Part shown: positions 52,828-61,601 of the stretch, piece by piece
Layout of the letters: each line of letters begins with the position of its first letter
Numbering within the stretch: the first letter of the stretch is position 1
DNA from: Marinomonas sp. IMCC 4694
GTDB taxonomy: Bacteria; Pseudomonadota; Gammaproteobacteria; Pseudomonadales; Marinomonadaceae
NCBI RefSeq assembly: GCF_008122525.1
Contig: NZ_VSRV01000001.1
Location: 1,736,001 to 1,800,000, forward strand
DNA: 64,000 nucleotides
Reading direction: 5' to 3'
Made by a program: the position numbers and the translations under genes
The notes under the pieces: generated by a model
The model's input: only the letters and a program-made list of their open reading frames with translations
The model's database searches: none
What the model was told of the DNA's origin: nothing

Positions 52828-52872
52828 AACAGAGACTAACCTGGGGACAGTTCGAACACTAGTGGTCTTCAT
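52820..52872 (-). pseudogene. First 17 codons of the DASS transporter gene, cut off by IS66
   Basis: Joining this piece to 50402 after removal of the IS and one target copy gives an open frame. It starts at ATG 52872 (MKTTSVRTVPRLVSVLV) and runs into TLIIWFVVPVPEGV. GGAG lies about nine bases before the ATG. The join is exact in frame, which supports the original start. Confidence 0.8.
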
Positions 52873-52956
52873 TAGACAATTCTCCATTATCAAAAAACAC
52901 CCATCAACACCTCGAAGAGCGATTAATCAATAATAATGGATTGAAGACGATGGAAA

Positions 52957-52972
52957 GGTGATGCAAATCACA
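52957..52972 (-). promoter_or_regulatory. CRP-like site upstream of the broken transporter
   Basis: On the minus strand the site is TGTGATTTGCATCACC, matching TGTGA-N6-TCACA at nine of ten positions. It lies about 92 bases before the original start codon. This suits catabolite control of a dicarboxylate or citrate transporter. Confidence 0.6.
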
Positions 52973-53000
52973 TTAACAAGAATGCATACAACCTACTTAC

Positions 53001-53028
53001 AAAAAAGCTTACCGAAGCAAGCTTTTTT
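53001..53028. terminator. Terminator of rluC
   Basis: AAAAAAGCTT (53001-53010) pairs with AAGCTTTTTT (53019-53028) around ACCGAAGC. It is symmetric on both strands and lies 58 bases after the rluC stop. Confidence 0.8.
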
Positions 53029-53085
53029 GGTTTCTCTTTTGGTTTTCTGAACACCCAGTAAAACACTACCTCACCAAACACGTCG

Positions 53086-54063
53086 TTAAGGGAACACAGC
53101 GGTTAACTTATCATTCATAAGCTGCTGCCACTCTTTGTCAAGAGGGGCTTCAAATAACATACGCTCACCGTTCAAAATAATGTCCAATCGAGTCGCGTGC
53201 AGACACAAACGCTTAAAACCAAGCTCTTTTGTTTCTTTTAGCGATTCATCGGGTGCGTACTTGTCATCCCCCACAATTGGGTAACCCGCATACTGCGCAT
53301 GCACACGAATTTGATGGGTACGTCCGGTTACTGGCTCACACTCAACCAAACTATACCCATCAAACTGTCTGGCTAATTTAAATCGCGTTAAACTTTCTTT
53401 TCCATCCATGTGCACCTTAACTACGCGCTCACCGGATTTAAGCTCATTTTTTAATAAGGGCGCATTGACTTGCAGTTTACGCTTTGGCCAACTGCCGTAC
53501 ACCAAAGCCAAATACGTTTTTTGCACCCCTTCTTTTTCACGTAACGCGGTATGCAACTCTTTTAAAACCGCACGTTTTTTCGCCACCATGATAAGACCTG
53601 AAGTATCACGATCTAATCGATGAACAAGTTCAATGAATTTTTCTAGTGGTCGCATTTGACGGATAACTTCCACCAGACCAAAACTCAAGCCACTACCACC
53701 ATGAACCGCCAAACCAGAAGGTTTATTAATCACAATTAAGCCTTTGTCTTCATAGACAATGCGTGATTCTATCTCGTTTTTTAGACGATCAGACAACACT
53801 GGCTTATCCGATTCTGGTGCGATAACAATCGGCGCAATTCGCACGACATCGTCATTTACTAGACGATAATCTGGTTTTGTGCGCTTCTTGTTAACGCGAA
53901 TTTCACCTTTTCTTAACAAGTTGTAAATTTTTCCTTTTGGCACGCCTTTGAGGAAAGTGACCAAAAAATTATCGATTCGCTGCCCCGTGTTATTCTCGTC
54001 AATTGTGACGTAACGAACGGCTGGACGCTCTGCTGAATTTTGTTCTGTGTCAGACTTAAGCAA
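53086..54063 (-). CDS. rluC: 23S rRNA pseudouridine synthase RluC
   Basis: 325 residues from TTG 54063. RluC makes pseudouridines 955, 2504 and 2580 of 23S rRNA. An S4 RNA-binding domain (IDNFLVTFLKGVPKGKIYNLLRKGEIRVNKKR) precedes the catalytic domain, with the Asp in LVHRLDRDTSGLIMVAKK and GRTHQIRVHAQYAGYPIVGDDKY later. TTG 54063 has AAGGA nine bases upstream; the frame is open to an ATG at 54162, which would add 33 residues without homology. It diverges from rne, as in E. coli. Confidence 0.92.
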   Translation of the reverse strand: MLKSDTEQNSAERPAVRYVTIDENNTGQRIDNFLVTFLKGVPKGKIYNLLRKGEIRVNKKRTKPDYRLVNDDVVRIAPIVIAPESDKPVLSDRLKNEIESRIVYEDKGLIVINKPSGLAVHGGSGLSFGLVEVIRQMRPLEKFIELVHRLDRDTSGLIMVAKKRAVLKELHTALREKEGVQKTYLALVYGSWPKRKLQVNAPLLKNELKSGERVVKVHMDGKESLTRFKLARQFDGYSLVECEPVTGRTHQIRVHAQYAGYPIVGDDKYAPDESLKETKELGFKRLCLHATRLDIILNGERMLFEAPLDKEWQQLMNDKLTAVFP

Positions 54064-54519
54064 AGATTGGTTTCCTTTATAATTGAAGCACTTAGTTTTT
54101 ACTGTTATATTCACATTCACAGAGGATAAGAGACAACAAAACACCTCGAAGATAAGATGCAAACATTGATGACAATTACCAAAGCGACACTTTGGCCCTT
54201 ATCTTACCTCTGTAACAGTTAATCTTAAATAATAAACCGCATGATTCGGAAAAATTCGCTTCAGTGGAAGGAACTCTCATTATATTGCTTGATCACGCGT
54301 TCGCGTTGTTTCGTAAAAAAAGCAAGAACGAGACCGGTTAAAGAGACAATTTGGTATTAATCTAGGCAGCGGCCACATAAAAGCGTTTAAAAAACGAAAC
54401 GTGTTCACTTCTCGCCCGAAAAACTGAATGACTTACTCTAATTCTGAGTCAGATTTATTAATGGTTACCCTATCACCGCAGTGACTCTTTCGTTTCAGCC
54501 AACAGAGTTCACACATACA
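54064..54519 (+). promoter_or_regulatory. rluC-rne intergenic region with the rne leader (456 bp)
   Basis: No gene fits here. It must hold both divergent promoters and the rne 5' untranslated region. In E. coli a structured rne leader lets RNase E cut its own message. Short self-complementary stretches are seen (for example around 54293-54309, ACGCGTTCGCGT), but no fold can be assigned by eye. Confidence 0.5.
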
Positions 54520-57500
54520 ATGATTAGAATGCTTATTAATGCAACTCAACAAGAAGAGTTGCGCGTCGCCCTAGTAGATGGACAGCGCCTATATGATCTT
54601 GACATCGAATCCGGTTCACGCGAACAAAAGAAATCCAATATTTACAAAGGCCGCATCACTCGTATTGAACCGAGTTTAGAAGCGGCATTTGTTGATTTTG
54701 GCGCCGATCGCCACGGTTTCCTCCCTCTCAAAGAAATCTCTAAAACGTACTTTTCAAAAAAATCCAACCATGACGGCCGAATTAACATCAAAGATGTGTT
54801 AAGCGAAGGCCAAGAAGTCATAGTACAAGTGGATAAAGAAGAGCGCGGCAACAAAGGAGCTGCATTAACGACCTTCGTCAGCTTAGCTGGGCGTTATTTG
54901 GTATTGATGCCAAACAACCCCCGCGCTGGTGGTATTTCTCGTCGTATTGACGGTGACGACCGCTCGCACTTAAAAGAAGCGATGTCCGGCTTAAACACAC
55001 CAGAAAACGGCGGTCTTATTGTCCGTACCGCAGGCGTAGGCCGTTCCACAGAAGAACTTCAGTGGGACCTAGATTACCTCGACACTCTTTGGAACTCGAT
55101 TACCAAAGCTGCCTCTGAAAAACCCGCGCCGTTCTTGATTTACCAAGAAAGTAACATTGTTATACGTGCAATACGCGACTACCTTCGTGAAGACATCGGC
55201 GAAGTTCTAATAGATGAAAAAAGTGCCTACCAAGACGCCATTAATTTCGTCATGCAAGTCATGCCTCACTTCAAATCTCGTATCAAAATGTATACGGATG
55301 CCACGCCATTGTTTAACCGCTTTCAAATTGAAACTCAAATTGAAACGGCTTTTCAACGTGAAGTTCGACTCCCTTCTGGTGGTTCTATTGTTATCGACCC
55401 AACAGAAGCGCTTGTCTCCATTGATATTAACTCGGCCCGTGCAACAAAGGGCGGCGATATCGAAGAGACAGCATTGCAAACTAACTTAGAAGCGGCCGAT
55501 GAAATTGCTCGACAGTTACGACTTCGAGATATTGGTGGTTTGGTTGTCATCGACTTCATTGATATGACACCTGCACGCAATCAAAAAGAAGTGGAAAATC
55601 GCATGAAAAATGCGCTTGAAGCCGACAGAGCCCGCGTGCAAATTGGCCGAATTTCACGCTTCGGCTTGCTGGAAATGTCCCGTCAACGCCTACGCCCTTC
55701 TTTAGGTGAAACCAGCGGTATCGTTTGCCCTCGTTGTAATGGGCAAGGATTTATTCGCGACGTTGAATCGTTAGCACTGTCTGTTCTTAGATTGATAGAG
55801 GAAGAATGCTCCAAAGAACGGACTTCACAAATACGTGCTGTGCTGCCGGTTTCAGTTGCCACTTTCTTGCTAAACGAAAAACGTACGAATATTGCAAAAA
55901 TTGAAAAACGCAACAATGTTCATATCATTCTTGTGCCAAACCCACACATGGAAACACCACATTTTGAAGTGGAGCGTATTCGTGATGACAGCACAGTCGT
56001 GATGCAAAATGAAAACAGCTATTCCTTGATTAATACACCAGAACAGCCTCCTTACGAGCCACGTAAAGCCAGCGAAAATGTTCGCCCACAAGCCGCAGTA
56101 ACGAGCATTGCTCCAAAAGCACCCGCTCCAGAAGCGGCTACCGTTTCCGCTGTCGAACCTAAAATGATTGAAACGGTGAATACCAAACCGAGCTTATTTA
56201 AGCGCATTATGACAGCACTATTTGGTGAAGATCAGCCTAAAGCTGCACCAAAAACACCTAGTAAAGTAAGTACAGCGTCAAACAAAGCACCAGATAATGA
56301 CACGGAGAACAAAACACCACCTCGCACTAACCGCAACAAGCGACATGTTAAACATCAGCACGCTGATCGTGACAATTCAACAACGGAGAAACAACGCTCC
56401 ACACGTCAATCTCGTCGTGAACAAGCCGAGGAAGTTACAAACACAACGGGCAACACTAACAGCCGTCGTCACAATAATCGAGGCAATCGCTCTGATTCCT
56501 CTGAAGCAAGACCTGAGAAGCAAGAAGCTGCGGTGAAGGCAGCGCCTCGACAGCCTCAGAAAGACGTTCCTGAGGTGAAAGAACGTAAACGAGAGCGCAA
56601 TGATAATCGTCGTCGTAATGGCAAATTGAAAGATGAAGCGCAAGAAGCAGTTAAAGTTCAAGAGCAGGAAGACATTGCAGCTTTGGAGACGGCTAAAAAC
56701 ACAGCCGATTCTGAATCAAGCAATCACTCAGATGAACCACAACGTCGTTCTCGTCGTTCAAGGCGCTCTCGTCGTCCGCAAAAAGATGAGGTAAGCGAAC
56801 AACAAGAGAACATCGAGGCTAGCGTTCCTGAAGAAATAGTCAGTGCCTCATCTGCTGATGCAACAGCTGATGCCAAAGATCCTACCCCTGCGGTAACGGA
56901 AAAAAGTAGCGAAGCCGTTGCGGCGACTCCATCAGACCTCAAGTCAGATGTTGAAATAGATACGCAAAAGAATAAAACCACTACACACGATGACGTGGTA
57001 AAACGAGAAGAAGATAAAGTGGTTGAAAAAGAATCAACTCAAGCGGCACCAGAGGTTGAAAAGACACAAGTTGTCATTGTGGAATCGATCGCAGCTGAAC
57101 CTGTAAGTCAGATTGAACCACTGAAAGAGCAACCATTGTCCGAGCAACCAGTCAAAGAGGATTCTACTGGGTCTGTAGAAGATGATGTGTCAACAACTAA
57201 TGAGATAATTGAAAACTCCGTTGTTGAACCAGAAATCTTGCCCTCTTCACAAGACAGTAATGAAAGCACGGCCGGCGTATCTGTAATACAATCTGCACCA
57301 GAGACAACTGCAGAAGATGTTGCTCAAGATAAAAGCGCAGAAGTCATAACAGACTCAGCAGACCTTGGCGCATTAGATTCTACTGTTTTACCGATCGAAT
57401 CAGAGCAACAAACTGTCGTTAGCGAGGTAACGTCTGATGAAACAAGCAGCACAGAACGCCCTTCTAGAGCACCTCGTCGTGGGCGTGGAAAGCCCGCCAT

Positions 57501-57696
57501 TAAGTCTGCAGCTGAAGCAAAAACCGCTGTCGATTTGCCCCCCGCCATTTTAGCCCAGCAAGAAAAGCTTCGACTTGAACAAGAAGAAAAGCGTAACGCG
57601 GCGTCCACTCGACGACGGGCATCTAGTGGACGGGTAAAGAATGACCCTCGACTAGACCGTACTGCTGATTCCTCCCTAGGCAGCGATGCAGAGTAA
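54520..57696 (+). CDS. rne: Ribonuclease E
   Basis: 1058 residues from ATG 54520, which gives the conserved start MIRMLINATQQEELRVALVDGQ. RNase E cuts single-stranded RNA and scaffolds the degradosome. An S1 domain (about 35-125), 5'-sensor and DNase I-like catalytic region follow, with the catalytic Asp residues in LVSIDINSARATKGG and VVIDFIDMTPARNQ. The zinc-link is CPRCNGQGF near 404. The C-terminal half is disordered, with an Arg-rich stretch (RRSRRSRRSRR) for RNA binding and a long acidic part, then a basic end. GTG 54481 is open in frame but lacks homology. Confidence 0.95.
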   Translation: MIRMLINATQQEELRVALVDGQRLYDLDIESGSREQKKSNIYKGRITRIEPSLEAAFVDFGADRHGFLPLKEISKTYFSKKSNHDGRINIKDVLSEGQEVIVQVDKEERGNKGAALTTFVSLAGRYLVLMPNNPRAGGISRRIDGDDRSHLKEAMSGLNTPENGGLIVRTAGVGRSTEELQWDLDYLDTLWNSITKAASEKPAPFLIYQESNIVIRAIRDYLREDIGEVLIDEKSAYQDAINFVMQVMPHFKSRIKMYTDATPLFNRFQIETQIETAFQREVRLPSGGSIVIDPTEALVSIDINSARATKGGDIEETALQTNLEAADEIARQLRLRDIGGLVVIDFIDMTPARNQKEVENRMKNALEADRARVQIGRISRFGLLEMSRQRLRPSLGETSGIVCPRCNGQGFIRDVESLALSVLRLIEEECSKERTSQIRAVLPVSVATFLLNEKRTNIAKIEKRNNVHIILVPNPHMETPHFEVERIRDDSTVVMQNENSYSLINTPEQPPYEPRKASENVRPQAAVTSIAPKAPAPEAATVSAVEPKMIETVNTKPSLFKRIMTALFGEDQPKAAPKTPSKVSTASNKAPDNDTENKTPPRTNRNKRHVKHQHADRDNSTTEKQRSTRQSRREQAEEVTNTTGNTNSRRHNNRGNRSDSSEARPEKQEAAVKAAPRQPQKDVPEVKERKRERNDNRRRNGKLKDEAQEAVKVQEQEDIAALETAKNTADSESSNHSDEPQRRSRRSRRSRRPQKDEVSEQQENIEASVPEEIVSASSADATADAKDPTPAVTEKSSEAVAATPSDLKSDVEIDTQKNKTTTHDDVVKREEDKVVEKESTQAAPEVEKTQVVIVESIAAEPVSQIEPLKEQPLSEQPVKEDSTGSVEDDVSTTNEIIENSVVEPEILPSSQDSNESTAGVSVIQSAPETTAEDVAQDKSAEVITDSADLGALDSTVLPIESEQQTVVSEVTSDETSSTERPSRAPRRGRGKPAIKSAAEAKTAVDLPPAILAQQEKLRLEQEEKRNAASTRRRASSGRVKNDPRLDRTADSSLGSDAE

Positions 57697-57724
57697 TTTA
57701 GCCTTGAGATAAAAACGATAAACA

Positions 57725-57752
57725 AAGAGCCCGCCTTATGCGGGCTCTTTTG
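57725..57752 (+). terminator. Terminator of rne
   Basis: AAAGAGCCCGC pairs with GCGGGCTCTTT around CTTAT, followed by T. It lies 28 bases after the rne stop. Confidence 0.88.
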
Positions 57753-57820
57753 CAAACAAATGAGATCCATACTGCCTTAGCCAATTTATACGAACATAGA
57801 TAACGAATAGGTAAATCATA

Positions 57821-59473
57821 ATGATCATCGATTTTTCACGCTTTAAAGATTGGTCCCTCGTTGGCGATTTATTTGGCGGAGCGACCACAGCCATTGTGTC
57901 ATTGCCTCTCGCTCTAGCCTTTGGTGTAGCCTCAGGTGCGGGGGCTGAAGCTGGGTTATGGGGCGCTATTCTGGTCGGTTTTTTTGCAGCTGTATTTGGC
58001 GGCTCAACGAGTTTAATCTCGGAGCCAACGGGCCCCATGACGGTCATTATGACCGCTGTTCTGACGAGCATGATGGCAAACAACCCAGAAAGTGGAGTCG
58101 CCATGGCGTTTACCGTGGTCATGATTGCAGGCTTATTTCAGATCACCCTAGGGTATTTAAAACTCGGTAAATACATCACCTTAATGCCTTACAGTGTGAT
58201 TTCTGGCTTTATGTCTGGAATAGGTGTAATACTTATTATCCTACAGTTAGCGCCTTTTTTAGGTCAAGCCTCCCCTCCAGGCGGAGTACTTGGAACACTT
58301 TCTGCACTGCCCGAATTAATTGATGATTTGAAATTCTCTGAGCTGTTATTAGGTACTCTAACGCTTGCTGTACTATTCTATTTACCTAAAAAATGGCGAC
58401 GTTACGTACCACCACAACTAGTAGCGCTTGTTTCTATTAGCCTAGTATCCATCGTTTTGTTTAATGACTCTGACATTCGTCGTATTGGATTCATACCATC
58501 AGGTTTGCCCTCTATCCATTGGCCCCATTTCGAAAGTACCGTTTTTATCGAGATGATCATAGATGGGTTGGTGCTTGGAACGCTTGGCTGTATTGACACC
58601 TTGTTAACCGCTGTTATTGCCGATAGCTTAACGCGCAAAGAACATGACTCGAATCGTGAATTAATTGGTCAAGGGACGGCAAATTTTTTCTCTGGTTTGC
58701 TAGGTGGACTGCCAGGAGCGGGGGCGACAATGGGAACCGTAGTAAACATCCAATCGGGAGGCAAATCACCACTCGCTGCCATTACAAGAGCTGTTATTTT
58801 ACTTATTGTGGTACTAGGCGCATCGACCTTGATTAGCCCTATTCCTATGGCTGTCTTGGCGGGTATTGCGCTCTATGTTGGTATCAATATTCTCGATTGG
58901 AGTTTTTTAAAGCGCGCTCATAAAATTGCACTTGTACCCACCATCATCATGTATGGCGTAATGGCGTTAACCGTCTTTGTCGATCTAATGGTAGCCGTGG
59001 GGATTGGTGTGTTTATTGCCAATATTATCACTATCGAAAAGCTCAGCCGCTTGCAATCTGGCAACGTTAAAGCCATTAGCGACGCCGACGACGATATACC
59101 ACTTACCGATGACGAAAAAGCATTACTAGACCAAGCCGATGGAAAAGTATTACTGTTCTATCTGTCAGGACCAATGATTTTTGGCGCCAGTAAAGCCATC
59201 GCCAAACATCACAATCGCATTCGCAACTATAAAGCGGTGGTATTAGATTTAAGCGCTGTTCCTATGATGGATTTAACCATTAGCCTCGCGCTTGAAAACG
59301 CTATAAAAGACGCAATAGAAGCAAATTGTGCTGTTTATATCTTCAGCCCAAATGGACAAACAACGGAACGACTGGAAAAGCTAGGAGTTCTTACTCGCCT
59401 ACCCCACAATGCGTTTTGTGATTCACGAAAGTCAGCGCTAATGGAAGCCGTTAATAACCTACCTAATGATTAA
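57821..59473 (+). CDS. SulP-family anion transporter, BicA-like
   Basis: 550 residues. About twelve membrane segments occupy residues 15-410, and a C-terminal STAS domain lies at about 440-545 (KVLLFYLSGPMIFGASKAIAKH ... VVLDLSAVPMMDLT). SEPTGPMTVIMTAVLTSMM near residue 67 resembles the bicarbonate transporter BicA more than sulfate carriers. Na+/bicarbonate uptake is likely, but sulfate or dicarboxylate cannot be ruled out. It stands alone, with its own terminator. Confidence 0.82.
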   Translation: MIIDFSRFKDWSLVGDLFGGATTAIVSLPLALAFGVASGAGAEAGLWGAILVGFFAAVFGGSTSLISEPTGPMTVIMTAVLTSMMANNPESGVAMAFTVVMIAGLFQITLGYLKLGKYITLMPYSVISGFMSGIGVILIILQLAPFLGQASPPGGVLGTLSALPELIDDLKFSELLLGTLTLAVLFYLPKKWRRYVPPQLVALVSISLVSIVLFNDSDIRRIGFIPSGLPSIHWPHFESTVFIEMIIDGLVLGTLGCIDTLLTAVIADSLTRKEHDSNRELIGQGTANFFSGLLGGLPGAGATMGTVVNIQSGGKSPLAAITRAVILLIVVLGASTLISPIPMAVLAGIALYVGINILDWSFLKRAHKIALVPTIIMYGVMALTVFVDLMVAVGIGVFIANIITIEKLSRLQSGNVKAISDADDDIPLTDDEKALLDQADGKVLLFYLSGPMIFGASKAIAKHHNRIRNYKAVVLDLSAVPMMDLTISLALENAIKDAIEANCAVYIFSPNGQTTERLEKLGVLTRLPHNAFCDSRKSALMEAVNNLPND

Positions 59474-59509
59474 GCGCGGCGCATTTTATTCACGGAATTT
59501 TGATCATAA

Positions 59510-59536
59510 AAAAAGCCGCTTCAAAAGCGGCTTTTT
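59510..59536. terminator. Bidirectional terminator between the SulP gene and aceF
   Basis: AAAAAGCCGCTT (59510-59521) pairs perfectly with AAGCGGCTTTTT (59525-59536) around a three-base loop, between convergent genes. Confidence 0.88.
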
Positions 59537-59584
59537 AGTTATCTAACTTATTTTCTTAACTCATTTAATGAGTATAGCAAGTCA

Positions 59585-61504
59585 TTAAAGAGATAAGCGG
59601 CGCACATCACTCAACAGTGAATTTAAGAAGGTCATGAATCTGCCCGCATCACCACCATTCACCGCTCTGTGATCGTAAGACAAACACAGAGGCAACATAG
59701 TCCGAGGTTCAAACTCTTTGCCATTCCAGCGTGGCTCAACATCGGCTTTAGAGACGCCAAGAATACCCACCTCGGGGCAGTTAACGATAGGGGTGAAACC
59801 CGTTCCGCCAATCGCACCCAAACTTGAAATAGTAAAACAACCACCTTGCATATCAGCTGGTTTAAGCTGCTTGTCCATCGCTTTTTTAATCAAGACATTG
59901 ATTTCTTGAGCAATTTGCACAATGGATTTTTTGTCAGCATCACGCAAAACAGGCACAACTAGACCTACAGGCGAATCGACAGCAACACCAATGTGAACAT
60001 ATCCTTTTTGAACGTAGCTTTCGCCATCTGCCATTAAAGACACATTAAAGCTTGGGTTAGCAACCATCGCTTGAGCAACCGCTTTTATTAGGAATGGCAA
60101 AGGCGTTAGCTTCACACCTTGCTTCTCCATTTCCGCTTTCAAGCCTTTACGGAAATCTTCTAGGTCCGTAATGTCTGCTTTATCAAACTGAGTAACTTGT
60201 GGAACAACCAAGGCATTACGAACCATGTTCTGGGCCGTCATACGTTGGATTTTACTCATTTTTACGATATCAATAGAGCCAAACTTACTAAAGTCTTGAT
60301 CAGGAACGGTTGGTAAGCCAGTACCACTGATGCCAGAAAAAACTGGAGCAGACTCTGCCTTTTGCACAGCCGCTTTTACATAAGCATGCAAATCTTGTTT
60401 TGTGATCCGACCACGAGGGCCTGTTGCACGAACTAGAGGTAAAGCAACACCCAATTCACGAGCAAGCATACGAACAGCCGGTCCAGCATGCACTTTCGTC
60501 GATGGTCTTGATAAAACCGCAGACTGATCTGCTGGAGCCTCAGTTTTAGCCGCTTCCACTTTAGGTGCTTGGGACACTGGAGTCGCTGATTTCTCGGCAA
60601 CCGCAGGCGCCACTACCAGTGCAGCTTGACCCTCTACTTCCAACTCAAGAACAGCATGACCTTCCGAGACCTTGTCACCCACTTTAATCGAAACAGATTT
60701 GACGGTTCCTGATTTCGGCGCAGGGATTTCCATAGAAGCCTTGTCTGTTTCCAGAACAATAATAGAATCGCCTTCTGAAACTTTATCGCCGACCGAAACC
60801 GCTACCTCGATAACTTCAACGCCTTCTGCGCCGCCGATATCAGGGACATTAACCGTTTCAACACCACCAGCAATTGGTGCTGCAACAACTGCAGGAGTCT
60901 CTTTTTGTTTCGGCACGTCTGTCACTCTCGCAACAGGCGCACTAGACTCGGAAACAATTACTAAAATGTCAGCACCTTCGGAGACGGTGTCACCAATTTT
61001 AATAGATATCTTTCCAACCTTACCCGTAAAGGGTGAAGGAATATCCATGGAAGCTTTATCTGTTTCTAATACAATTATAGAGTCGCCCTCTTTAACTGTA
61101 TCGCCTTCAGACACGCAAATTTCAATGACTTCAACGTCCGTTGCGCCACCAATATCTGGCACAGAAACTTTGTTTTCAGTGGGCTCTGCTGTAATGCTAG
61201 GCGCAACAGTGACATCTGCTGGTGCCGTTGTCTCTGTAGTGACGTCTGCCACAGGTGATTCAGCACTCTCAACTTCAATGACAAGAACTTCGTCACCTTC
61301 AGATACTTTATCGCCTAATTTTATAGAGATACTTTTTACCGTACCCGCCATAGAAGATGGCACATCCATGGACGCTTTATCAGTTTCTAAAACAATAATA
61401 GATTGGTCAACTTCAATCACATCACCAACCTTAATACTGATCTCGATAATCTCGACATCAGTCGCACCACCAATATCAGGTACTCGAATGATTTCAGTAC
61501 TCAC
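59585..61504 (-). CDS. aceF: Pyruvate dehydrogenase E2, dihydrolipoyl acetyltransferase
   Basis: 639 residues. Three lipoyl domains, each with the lipoyl-Lys in ETDKASM, lie at about 1-75, 110-185 and 220-295, joined by Ala/Pro/Val-rich linkers. The subunit-binding domain (HAGPAVRMLARELGVALPLVRATGPRGRITKQDL) and the acetyltransferase core follow, with the catalytic His in SYDHRAVNGGDAGRF. It transfers acetyl from the E1 to CoA. The start is GTG 61504, preceded by GGAGAT. It is 97 bases after aceE on the same strand. Confidence 0.95.
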   Translation of the reverse strand: MSTEIIRVPDIGGATDVEIIEISIKVGDVIEVDQSIIVLETDKASMDVPSSMAGTVKSISIKLGDKVSEGDEVLVIEVESAESPVADVTTETTAPADVTVAPSITAEPTENKVSVPDIGGATDVEVIEICVSEGDTVKEGDSIIVLETDKASMDIPSPFTGKVGKISIKIGDTVSEGADILVIVSESSAPVARVTDVPKQKETPAVVAAPIAGGVETVNVPDIGGAEGVEVIEVAVSVGDKVSEGDSIIVLETDKASMEIPAPKSGTVKSVSIKVGDKVSEGHAVLELEVEGQAALVVAPAVAEKSATPVSQAPKVEAAKTEAPADQSAVLSRPSTKVHAGPAVRMLARELGVALPLVRATGPRGRITKQDLHAYVKAAVQKAESAPVFSGISGTGLPTVPDQDFSKFGSIDIVKMSKIQRMTAQNMVRNALVVPQVTQFDKADITDLEDFRKGLKAEMEKQGVKLTPLPFLIKAVAQAMVANPSFNVSLMADGESYVQKGYVHIGVAVDSPVGLVVPVLRDADKKSIVQIAQEINVLIKKAMDKQLKPADMQGGCFTISSLGAIGGTGFTPIVNCPEVGILGVSKADVEPRWNGKEFEPRTMLPLCLSYDHRAVNGGDAGRFMTFLNSLLSDVRRLSL

Positions 61505-61601
61505 AGAAATCTCCTTTATCTTGTTAGACGCATCAGACTTTAAAACGTATCTAGTTTAGCCTTAAAAACAGACTAAACCAGACACCTAGCTTGTCAGGTA
61601 A

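Noticed and set aside
54481..54519. GTG start at 54481 for rne
   Set aside because: The 13 added residues have no match to the conserved RNase E N-terminus, which begins at ATG 54520.
60672..61559. 295-codon plus-strand frame opposite aceF
   Set aside because: Antisense shadow caused by the repeated, low-complexity lipoyl domains and linkers of aceF.
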